A stretch of DNA of 5,855 bases from contig CAZAKZ010000248.1 in assembly GCA_964485695.1 (NCBI GenBank), positions 1 through 5,855 of the forward strand, in the 5' to 3' direction. Position numbers and translations under genes: made by a program. Positions 1-5,344 of the stretch are shown in pieces. The stretch is from CAZAKZ01 sp964485695 (GTDB lineage: Bacteria > Planctomycetota > JAFGQW01). Below the pieces are notes generated by a model. The model was given only the letters and a program-made list of their open reading frames with translations, did not search any database and was not told the origin of the DNA. Within the stretch, counting starts at the first letter, position 1, and each line of letters opens with the position of its first letter.

Positions 1-1275
1 AAGCATATCACATCACGACTACTATGTCCCGATAATTATGTGAGGCTGTATATCAACAAGACTCCCAATGATTTCGGAGGCATCTACTTCATCGATACCG
101 CTGCAAACAAGGTGACCACGCACTACGTCTTCACCGAGCGCAACCGGGGGGGCCTCATCGGCCCGGACGGCCTTCCCTACATCGGCCTCTGGGACAGCAA
201 CGGCGTGGCATCCCTGAATCCGGCCACCGGTGGATTCGTCACCACCCTCTTCGCCGCAAATGCAATCGTCGGGGCTCCCTACTACCTCGCGCCCAACTAC
301 GACAACGTGGGCGGATTCGGCATCTGCTGCATCGACGGGAACGTTCCCCCGGCACCGGCGCCGGCCGCCACGCGGAACACCGCCCTGGTGGACTTCGCCG
401 CCATGACGGCCAAGGTGGACGGGTGGTTCCCCAACACCGAGACGGACCAGGCCGGCTTCTTTCCGAATCTCTTCAAGCCCGGCACGTTCGTGGGCGTACC
501 CCGACACAGCTCGGATCTGAGCGTCACCGAATACCCTCTGGCCATGAGCCCTCCCCAGGCATTGACGCTCACGACCCTGGCCACACTCTCGGTGCGGGGG
601 TACTGCGGCACGACCTGGGCCGAGGACGGGATGATCTACGTGTGGGGCGGCCACTTCCAGGGCATCCACCAGGTGGACATCCGGAAGGGCACCTCGACCC
701 TCATCCCGGTCTCGGGTGTCTACGGTCCGACCTACTCGGCCCTGTGGACCGAACCCTGGGAGAACACGGGCATGAAGGCTTTCATCAGCGGCTCCAACGG
801 CGACACCTTCGCCCTCGATCTCCTGGCCCGGCCCATCGTCGCCACCCAGACCCTGACCTTGAAGAACATCCCGCTGTTCAGCTTTCCCATTGTCGGCTGC
901 AACAGTGAGGAGGGCCAGCTCCACAGCTGGTGGACCAGCGCCGCAAAACCGGGAGAGCGCAACTTCCACCTCAACTTCGGCAAGGCCTGCGCCGGCGAGA
1001 CGGGCATTCTGGTGCCGAGCCTGACCGGCCTCCGGAGTTCCCCCGCCCTCCTGAACGGCCTCGAGATCTACCAGACCCTGGATTCCGTCAGTATGCTGGG
1101 CATCGGGGGGATGCTGCCCTACACGGCGTTCACGGTCCTGGACAGCACCGGTCAGGCCGACATCACGTGGCGCGGCTTCGGCGTGAAGCTCGGCATCTCC
1201 GCCTACTGGCAGGCCTATACCCTGAAGGGGAATGTCTTTACCGACGCCAGCAACCTGATCCACGTGAATTTGTGA
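1..1275 (+). CDS. Predicted secreted beta-propeller-like protein with C-terminal FGxxCxG module (5' partial)
   Basis: Seen: the frame is open from base 1 to the TGA at 1273-1275. The first possible start is GTG at 40 (411 residues), but that start gives no signal peptide and the frame continues upstream, so I treat the gene as cut by the window edge. From the GTG, residues about 10-290 are rich in short beta-strand and turn patterns with recurring motifs, such as GPDGLPYIGLWDSNGVASLN, EDGMIYVWGG..IHQVDI and GDTFALDL. These resemble propeller blades of the YVTN/NHL/SMP-30 kind, though I cannot assign a family. Residues 313-411 form a C-terminal module beginning FGKACAG, followed by GLRSSPALLNGL. 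It is related to the end of the next protein, which lies 14 bases downstream and is probably in the same operon. No catalytic motif is visible. Inference: an exported, non-enzymatic or unknown-substrate protein. The coding assignment is strong and the function weak. Confidence 0.82.
   Translation, partial: KHITSRLLCPDNYVRLYINKTPNDFGGIYFIDTAANKVTTHYVFTERNRGGLIGPDGLPYIGLWDSNGVASLNPATGGFVTTLFAANAIVGAPYYLAPNYDNVGGFGICCIDGNVPPAPAPAATRNTALVDFAAMTAKVDGWFPNTETDQAGFFPNLFKPGTFVGVPRHSSDLSVTEYPLAMSPPQALTLTTLATLSVRGYCGTTWAEDGMIYVWGGHFQGIHQVDIRKGTSTLIPVSGVYGPTYSALWTEPWENTGMKAFISGSNGDTFALDLLARPIVATQTLTLKNIPLFSFPIVGCNSEEGQLHSWWTSAAKPGERNFHLNFGKACAGETGILVPSLTGLRSSPALLNGLEIYQTLDSVSMLGIGGMLPYTAFTVLDSTGQADITWRGFGVKLGISAYWQAYTLKGNVFTDASNLIHVNL
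976..1272 (+). other. C-terminal FGxxCxG module of the propeller-like protein
   Basis: This is a domain-level call of about 99 residues starting at FGKACAG. It aligns by eye with the end of the following protein. FGKACAG matches FGQGCKG, LTGLRSSPALLNGL matches LQGLRGSPELGDRL, and a DSTGQADITW stretch matches SATGKAEVWLW. After that come LGISAYWQAYTLKG against LGVKAYSQFFLFDP and a final asparagine/leucine-rich strand. This copy appears about 35 residues shorter in the middle. I recall similar C-termini as common on secreted planctomycete proteins. Their function is unproven, with sorting or surface attachment an inference. Confidence 0.6.
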
Positions 1276-1278
1276 GAT

Positions 1279-1284
1279 AGAGGA
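1279..1284 (+). promoter_or_regulatory. Ribosome-binding site of the amidohydrolase-like gene
   Basis: AGAGGA lies five bases before the ATG at 1290, inside the 14-base gap after the previous stop. It supports this ATG as the true start, because the signal peptide begins here. It also supports translation from a shared transcript with the upstream gene, since the gap leaves no room for a separate promoter. Confidence 0.65.
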
Positions 1285-1289
1285 CCTGG

Positions 1290-3605
1290 ATGCAGCGAAC
1301 CCTGGCGGTCCTTGCGGCCCTGGCCGCGTACCTGGCGGCCGCAACACCCATCCAGGTCCATGGCCAGACACTCCTTGTTCCCACCCGGACCCACTGGGGG
1401 ACGAACGGCTACATCGAGTACGTCGAGGGCAATCTACCCCTCGTGCTCTCGGCCCCCCATGGCGGCTATCTCAAACCCACCGAGATCCCCGACCGGACCT
1501 ACGGGGTGACGATCCAGGACCGCCGCACCCAGGAGCTGGCCCGGGCCTGGCTCCGGGCTTTCAGGGACCGTACGGGCCGCCAGCCCCACCTCATACTCTG
1601 CCATCTTCACCGCATCAAGCTGGACGCCAATCGGGACATCATCGAGGCCGCCCAGGGCAACAAGATCGCTGAGCAGGCGTGGCGGGAATATCACACCTTC
1701 ATCGACCGGGCCAAGGCCGCCGTGGACGCGCACTTCGGAGCCGGCTACTACATCGACATCCACGGCCACAGCCATCCGGTGGACTGGGTGGAGCTGGGGT
1801 ATCTCCTGAGCGCCGGAGACCTGGCCCTTCCCGACACCGCCCTGAGAAATCCGGCCTACATCAACAAGTCCTCGATCCGGGCCCTCGCTCTGAAGCCTGG
1901 CGTGGACTTTCCCGAGGTCTTGCGCGGGCAGTCGAGCCTCGGGGCCCGACTGGCACTGCGCGGATATCGCACCGTTCCCAGTCCGGCCGATCCCTCTCCC
2001 GGCACCCAGGGCTACTTCATGGGCGGCTACAACACGGTCCGGCACGGTTCCCGCGACAGCGGCACCATCGACGGCACGCAGTTCGAGCACCCGTGGTCCA
2101 TTCGGCAGAACGCCGCCACGCGCGAGACCTTCAGCAAGTTCCTGGCCGAAGCCATGGACCTCCACTTCGCGGGCTACTACAGGATCGCGCTGACCGCGCA
2201 CCCGAGGGTCTCGGTCACGGCCGTGGACCCGTACGCCTCGGAGGCAGGGGGAGGCGGCGGCTTCCGGTTCACGCGCACGGGCAACCTCCTGAACCCCATG
2301 ACGGTGCGATTCGTCCTTGCCGGCACGGCCGTGGAAGGGACGGACTTTGCATCGCTGCCCCGATCGGTGGTCATCCCCGCTCTGAAGACCACTGCGGATC
2401 TCCTGGTCCTGCCCCTCGACGACAGCCTGGCCGAGGGCCGGGAGACGGTCCACGTCCTGATCGAAGGCGGCCGGGAACCCTCCCACCCGACCTGCGCCAC
2501 GGTGATCATCGCCGATGACGAGGGCGATCCGCATCTCCAGGGCGTATGGACCCTGGACGCGGTGGCCGGCGGCCTTGCGCCCGATACTTCCGGTCGGGGC
2601 CGCCATGCCCGGGGCCTGCCCCCGGGCGGGAGGGGCCCCGGTGTCGTCCCCGGTGTCCACGGAAACGCCCTTCAATTCGACGAGATCGACGACCACCTCC
2701 GGTTGCACGCCTTCCCGTACGCTTCCTGCGGCACCTTCACCCTGGCCTTCTGGTTCCGCGTGCCGCCGAGCACCCAGCAGGGCTATCAGAACGTGTTCAG
2801 CCAGGGGACCTACAACACGCCGGAGAGCCTCTCCATCTACTTCTCGGAAGCCACGGGTCTGCTGCGCACGCACCTGGTCTACAAGAACAACCGGGTCGAG
2901 AACGGCCCCCTGGACGTCACCTGGAACACCATGGACGGGAAGTGGCACCACTACTGCCTCACGGCGCACCCCACCGACTTGACGCGGATCTACATCGACG
3001 GCAAGGTGCAGGCCGAGGCCCTCTACGCCGGCGACACCTTTAACCCGACCGGCGACATCTTCTTCGGCGCCCGCAGCGACCTGTCCCCCACCCGGTACTA
3101 TTCAGGCGCCCTGGACGACATCCGCCTTCTGAGCCGCTCCCTGTCGGCCCGCGAGATGACGAATCTCCACGCCTTTGAGCCCGGTTCCATCGCCCCCTTC
3201 GGCCAGGGCTGCAAGGGCAATCGCCGGGACGTGCCCCTCCAGGGCCTGAGGGGATCTCCGGAGCTTGGAGATCGCCTGGCGTTCACCGTCTCCCAATGCC
3301 CCGCGTACGTCCAGGGCCTCCTCGTTGTGGGCCTGTCCCGGGATTTCTGGCGTGGCCACGCCCTGCCCCTGGACTTTACGCCTCTCGGGGCGCCCGGCTG
3401 CAGCCTCTACGTATCCCTGGACTCGGCCATGTCCGTTCTCACCTCCGCCACCGGCAAGGCCGAGGTGTGGCTCTGGATCCCGTACGAACCGTCCCTCCTC
3501 GGTGTCAAGGCCTACAGCCAGTTCTTCCTCTTCGATCCGCCGGCCAACGTGCTGGGTCTCATCTCCTCGGCCGCTCTGGAGCTCCGGCTGGGCGGGATCC
3601 GGTGA
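1290..3605 (+). CDS. Secreted N-formylglutamate-amidohydrolase-like protein with Calx-beta and LamG domains
   Basis: A 771-residue multi-domain exported protein. Residues 1-25 are a signal peptide (MQRTLAVLAALAAYLAAATP, likely cut before QTLLVP). Residues about 40-295 resemble the N-formylglutamate amidohydrolase family, a zinc hydrolase fold related to carboxypeptidases. Visible motifs are SAPHGG (54-59, His57), LDANR (111-115), DIHGH (156-160, His158) and IDGTQFEHPW (Glu266). His57, His158 and Glu266 are my candidate metal or catalytic residues. Residues about 305-411 are a Calx-beta domain (ASEAGG, FRFTRTG, GTDF, PLDDSLAEGRETV, ending in an acidic DDEGD). Residues about 416-628 are a LamG/concanavalin-like domain (WTLD, ALQFDEIDDHL, FTLAFWFR, KWHHYCLT, IYIDGK, GALDDIRLLSRSLS). 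Residues 637-771 are the FGQGCKG module. The usual cytoplasmic enzyme (HutG) is a single short domain, so cleavage of formylglutamate here is unlikely. An extracellular amide or peptide polymer is the inferred substrate. Probably co-transcribed with the upstream gene. Confidence 0.9.
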   Translation: MQRTLAVLAALAAYLAAATPIQVHGQTLLVPTRTHWGTNGYIEYVEGNLPLVLSAPHGGYLKPTEIPDRTYGVTIQDRRTQELARAWLRAFRDRTGRQPHLILCHLHRIKLDANRDIIEAAQGNKIAEQAWREYHTFIDRAKAAVDAHFGAGYYIDIHGHSHPVDWVELGYLLSAGDLALPDTALRNPAYINKSSIRALALKPGVDFPEVLRGQSSLGARLALRGYRTVPSPADPSPGTQGYFMGGYNTVRHGSRDSGTIDGTQFEHPWSIRQNAATRETFSKFLAEAMDLHFAGYYRIALTAHPRVSVTAVDPYASEAGGGGGFRFTRTGNLLNPMTVRFVLAGTAVEGTDFASLPRSVVIPALKTTADLLVLPLDDSLAEGRETVHVLIEGGREPSHPTCATVIIADDEGDPHLQGVWTLDAVAGGLAPDTSGRGRHARGLPPGGRGPGVVPGVHGNALQFDEIDDHLRLHAFPYASCGTFTLAFWFRVPPSTQQGYQNVFSQGTYNTPESLSIYFSEATGLLRTHLVYKNNRVENGPLDVTWNTMDGKWHHYCLTAHPTDLTRIYIDGKVQAEALYAGDTFNPTGDIFFGARSDLSPTRYYSGALDDIRLLSRSLSAREMTNLHAFEPGSIAPFGQGCKGNRRDVPLQGLRGSPELGDRLAFTVSQCPAYVQGLLVVGLSRDFWRGHALPLDFTPLGAPGCSLYVSLDSAMSVLTSATGKAEVWLWIPYEPSLLGVKAYSQFFLFDPPANVLGLISSAALELRLGGIR
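1407..2174 (+). other. N-formylglutamate-amidohydrolase-like catalytic domain
   Basis: Domain-level call covering residues about 40-295. The order of conserved blocks is PLVLSAPHGG, a DRRTQELA segment, HRIKLDANRD, AQGN, DIHGHSHPVDWVELGYLLSA, GYNTVRHGS and GTIDGTQFEHPW. This fits my recollection of a bacterial subgroup annotated as N-formylglutamate amidohydrolase rather than the classical histidine-degradation HutG. Seen directly: the His, Asp and Glu residues expected of a metal hydrolase are intact, so the domain is probably active. The substrate is not predictable from sequence alone. Confidence 0.75.
2202..2522 (+). other. Calx-beta domain
   Basis: Residues about 305-411 of the 771-residue protein carry the Calx-beta pattern. 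An ASE-G segment precedes FRFTRTG, then come TVRFVLAGTA, EGTDF and SVVIPALKTT, with PLDDSLAEGRETVHV and a closing acidic ADDEGD. In this family the acidic residues bind calcium between beta strands. Here the domain probably acts as a calcium-stabilised extracellular spacer or adhesion unit between the enzyme and the LamG domain. Confidence 0.8.
2535..3173 (+). other. LamG-like (concanavalin A fold) domain
   Basis: Residues about 416-628 read as a LamG-type jelly roll. It opens with GVWTLDAVAGG and APDTSGRGRHA. Later elements are GNALQFDEIDDHLRL, GTFTLAFWFRVP, the diagnostic DGKWHHYCL followed by RIYIDGK, and GALDDIRLLSRSLSAREM at the end. Such domains usually bind carbohydrate or extracellular matrix. 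Inferred role: targeting the amidohydrolase to a polymer or surface. Confidence 0.8.
3198..3602 (+). other. C-terminal FGxGCxG module of the amidohydrolase-like protein
   Basis: The final 135 residues begin FGQGCKGN, continue with LQGLRGSPELGDRL, a GLLVVGLS strand, the turn LDFTPLGAPGCSLYV, then SATGKAEVWLWIP, LLGVKAYSQFFLFDP and a final LELRLG strand. Two cysteines (in FGQGCKG and APGCSL) may form a disulphide. It looks like the full-length version of the module that also ends the upstream protein. The recalled distribution is mainly planctomycete secreted proteins, and its function is not established. Confidence 0.65.
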
Positions 3606-3618
3606 GGGGTGCCCGGCG
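3606..3618. other. 13-base gap between convergent stops, no terminator seen
   Basis: The + strand gene stops at 3603-3605 and the - strand gene stops at 3621-3619. The gap is GC-rich with no clear stem-loop plus U-tract on either strand. CCCGGCG occurs at 3612-3618 and again at 3627-3633, as a direct rather than inverted repeat. Transcription from both sides probably reads into the opposite gene unless Rho or another mechanism stops it. Confidence 0.5.
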
Positions 3619-5187
3619 TCAATTTACCCGGCGAGACTTGAACACCTCTCTCGACAACACCCCGGCAATGTTCTGCGCGAGGATCTCGTTCCCTGTTCTC
3701 GTGCAGTGCCCGAAGTCGCCCGCAAAGCTGTCCGTGAACAGCGCCTCGTACCCCTGGGTATTGATCTCCTGCTTGAAAACTACCTCGTTGTCCACGAACA
3801 CGGTATTCCTGGCGGGCTCCAGCAGCTTCTTCAGCGGTGTGACGCTTCGCACCGGATACTGCACGCAAACCAGAACGATGCCCCTTTCGAGCACCTTGTC
3901 TTTCAGGCGGTTGTAATTGAAGCGCGTCGAGGGATAGTACCTGCTCGCCCTGGCCTGGTTGGCCAGGTCGTGGAAGCGGGCGGATGAACCATGATCACCC
4001 GACCTGGCGTAACAGGTGGCCAGACTGCCGAAGATTACGCCATTGCGGATACCCGCGCTTATTGCCTTCCGATAAACCTCCATGGCTTCAGGATATCGAT
4101 TTCTTTCTTCGTGGTATCTGGCCAGGGCGATATAGGGCAATTGAAACCCGGGATCCTTCAGGATCGACTCCTTGAAATACCGAACAGCCTTATCATGCTC
4201 GCCCTTGCCGTGATACAGAACGCCCAGACCGAAATAGGCCCAGGCCCTGTCTCCATGCATCCGGATCGATTGCAGGTATACCTTCTCCGCCAGGTCCTTC
4301 TTTCCATACTGAATGTGGCAGAAGGCCAGGCCGATGTGGGATTCGTAGTTCCAGGGATTGATCAGGATGGACTCCGAAAACGAGACCTCCGCTTCCGCAT
4401 ATCTGCCCTGGACCAGACGGCACCAGCCCAGGTGGTAGAGCGCACCATCGCTCTTCGGATTCTTGCGGATGTAGCCGGTGAATATCCTCTCAGCCTCCTC
4501 GAACTCCCCCTGTTCGAGGTAGCACCGCCCCAGGGCGATCTCCGGATGAGCCTGCGATACCCTTGTTCCGGAAGACAGGTCCGCCCTCATCCGTCGAGAT
4601 GTGAATCCGTTTCCGGAAAGGGGAGTCCCATCGTTATCAGCCCGTCGGTCTGAAAACAGGCCGTACCAGATATATACGGCGAGCTTGTAGATCCTGAGGT
4701 CAGATAACAACGATACGCTTTCATTTTCCGGATCATAAGGAACCGGGTCGCTCAGGAGCAGGCTGTCGTTGATCCCCATCATGGTCATGACCATGTCAGG
4801 ATTATATCGATCCAGGAGATCATCGAGGCCGGAGAGGATCCTGGCCGTGTTGACGCCGACGGCCCCCTTGTTGATGACCTTGAACTCCACTCCGATCTTG
4901 CGGTCGTTGAGGATTCGCTCGAGCTGGCGGGGGTACGACCCTTCCCCCCCCGCCGTGGTGGACTCCCCCAGGCACAGGATCCTGTAGTGGTCTTTCTCGG
5001 ATGGGGAGACCTTGTTGTTTTCTTCCCAGGAACGCTGGATGACGTACCCGGCAACCCGTAGCGTCACCTCGAGGATCAGCAAAGCCGAGAACATACCCAG
5101 GAAGACGAGGACTGTCTTCTTGAGAAAACCGTATCGGGGCCTGTTTTTCGTTTCTTTCGTTCCGTGCACTCGGATCATGACCTCCAA
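3619..5187 (-). CDS. Membrane-anchored SGNH/GDSL hydrolase with internal TPR repeats
   Basis: A 522-residue protein. Residues about 21-49 form an N-terminal membrane segment after a basic stretch (FLKKTVLVFLGMFSALLILE, then VTLRVAGYV), so the rest should lie outside the cytoplasmic membrane. SGNH catalytic blocks are all present. Block I is LGESTTAGGEGSYP with Ser76, block II NKGAVGVNT with Gly108, block III MMGINDS with Asn140, and block V GDFGHCTRTGNEILAQNIA with Asp491 and His494. Between blocks III and V lie about six 34-residue TPR-like repeats (residues about 212-405). Family knowledge: SGNH enzymes are esterases, lipases or acetyl-transfer/deacetylating enzymes, and this anchored type often handles polysaccharide. 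The substrate is unknown here. The start is TTG at 5187 (GGAGG six bases upstream) or ATG at 5178, three residues shorter. It converges on the amidohydrolase gene and diverges from the small exported protein gene. GC is lower and patchier than in the first two genes. Confidence 0.88.
   Translation of the reverse strand: MEVMIRVHGTKETKNRPRYGFLKKTVLVFLGMFSALLILEVTLRVAGYVIQRSWEENNKVSPSEKDHYRILCLGESTTAGGEGSYPRQLERILNDRKIGVEFKVINKGAVGVNTARILSGLDDLLDRYNPDMVMTMMGINDSLLLSDPVPYDPENESVSLLSDLRIYKLAVYIWYGLFSDRRADNDGTPLSGNGFTSRRMRADLSSGTRVSQAHPEIALGRCYLEQGEFEEAERIFTGYIRKNPKSDGALYHLGWCRLVQGRYAEAEVSFSESILINPWNYESHIGLAFCHIQYGKKDLAEKVYLQSIRMHGDRAWAYFGLGVLYHGKGEHDKAVRYFKESILKDPGFQLPYIALARYHEERNRYPEAMEVYRKAISAGIRNGVIFGSLATCYARSGDHGSSARFHDLANQARASRYYPSTRFNYNRLKDKVLERGIVLVCVQYPVRSVTPLKKLLEPARNTVFVDNEVVFKQEINTQGYEALFTDSFAGDFGHCTRTGNEILAQNIAGVLSREVFKSRRVN
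3973..4554 (-). other. TPR repeat block inserted in the SGNH fold
   Basis: Residues about 212-405 show helix-pair repeats of about 34 residues with TPR consensus positions. Examples are ALGRCYLEQGEFEEAERIF, HLGWCRLVQGRYAEAEVSF, GLAFCHIQYGKKDLAEKVY, GLGVLYHGKGEHDKAVRYF, ALARYHEERNRYPEAMEVY and a degenerate sixth, SLATCYARSGDHGSSARFH. Each has the Gly/Ala at position 8-like spacing and a proline or polar ending (NP, NP, DP in several). The block probably mediates protein-protein contact for the surrounding hydrolase. Confidence 0.85.
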
Positions 5188-5193
5188 TTTAGG

Positions 5194-5198
5194 CCTCC
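5194..5198 (-). promoter_or_regulatory. Ribosome-binding site supporting the TTG start of the SGNH gene
   Basis: On the - strand, GGAGG at 5198-5194 sits six bases before TTG at 5187, a normal spacing. A second GGAGG at 5185-5181 is only two bases before the ATG at 5178, which is too close for efficient use. The first site therefore favours TTG as the start. The difference is only three residues. Confidence 0.45.
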
Positions 5199-5253
5199 GG
5201 GGTGCGAAAAGTCAATCGAGGGGCCCTGTCGTCCGTATGACCCGGGGAACGAC

Positions 5254-5282
5254 TCGACAACAGTGAATTTCTCGTTTACATT
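5254..5282 (+). promoter_or_regulatory. Candidate sigma70-type promoter for the DUF1579-like gene
   Basis: TCGACA (5254-5259, five of six matches to TTGACA) is followed after exactly 17 bases by TACATT (5277-5282, four of six matches to TATAAT including the key first, second and last positions). Transcription would start near 5289, giving a leader of about 55 bases. The match is by eye, and planctomycete promoters may differ from the E. coli consensus. Confidence 0.35.
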
Positions 5283-5312
5283 CTTGGGCTCGTGAAATGC
5301 GAGATTCGAGAA

Positions 5313-5326
5313 TATCGTGAAACGGC
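5313..5326 (+). repeat. 14-base direct repeat, copy 1 (upstream of the gene)
   Basis: TATCGTGAAACGGC occurs here in the leader and again, identically, at 5489-5502 inside the coding region. A partial copy of its core (TCGTGAAA) is at 5290-5297. It may be a binding site or coincidence. Confidence 0.4.
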
Positions 5327-5332
5327 ATCCTG

Positions 5333-5338
5333 AAAGGA
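5333..5338 (+). promoter_or_regulatory. Ribosome-binding site of the DUF1579-like gene
   Basis: AAAGGA lies six bases before the ATG at 5345. It supports this start over the in-frame ATG at 5354, which would cut into the signal peptide. Confidence 0.6.
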
Positions 5339-5344
5339 AACACC

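Larger units (their letters stand above)
5188..5344. promoter_or_regulatory. Divergent intergenic control region
   Basis: These 157 bases separate the SGNH gene (leftward) from the DUF1579-like gene (rightward) and must hold promoters for both. The right half is AT-richer than the flanking genes. It contains a rightward promoter candidate, three-part similarity around TCGTGAAA (5290-5297 and 5315-5322, with a third copy inside the gene), and a small CTCG/CGAG hairpin around 5289-5303. No known regulator site or riboswitch is recognised. Confidence 0.5.

Noticed and set aside
22..1371. Long antisense open frame (449 codons) opposite the propeller-like gene
   Set aside because: It is in exact codon register with the sense gene. 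Stops would need TTA, CTA or TCA in the sense frame, which are rare at this GC, so openness is expected. The translation is a Gly/Arg/Val-rich mix with no domain.
1679..2518. Overlapping + strand frames at 423-908, 930-1280, 1679-2518 and 2546-3043
   Set aside because: They are shifted-frame readings of the two + strand genes, rich in Arg, Pro and His as expected from GC-rich shadows, with no ribosome-binding site or domain.
1434..2969. Long antisense open frame (511 codons) opposite the amidohydrolase-like gene
   Set aside because: Same register explanation. The sense strand carries a signal peptide and three recognisable domains, while the antisense product has none.
3612..3633. Possible bidirectional terminator at the convergent junction
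   Set aside because: The repeated CCCGGCG is direct, not inverted, and there is no U-tract on either strand.
3265..3987. + strand frame running across the convergent junction
   Set aside because: It starts inside the amidohydrolase gene out of frame and ends antisense to the SGNH gene. Both real genes have clear domains over these bases.
3991..4653. + strand frame of 220 codons antisense to the TPR block
   Set aside because: The opposite strand encodes regular TPR repeats. This frame has no signal, motif or ribosome-binding site.
5226..5263. Imperfect inverted repeat CTGTCGTC / GACAACAG flanking the promoter -35 region
   Set aside because: It has only seven pairs with one mismatch and a 22-base loop, which is expected by chance. 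Not enough for an operator call.
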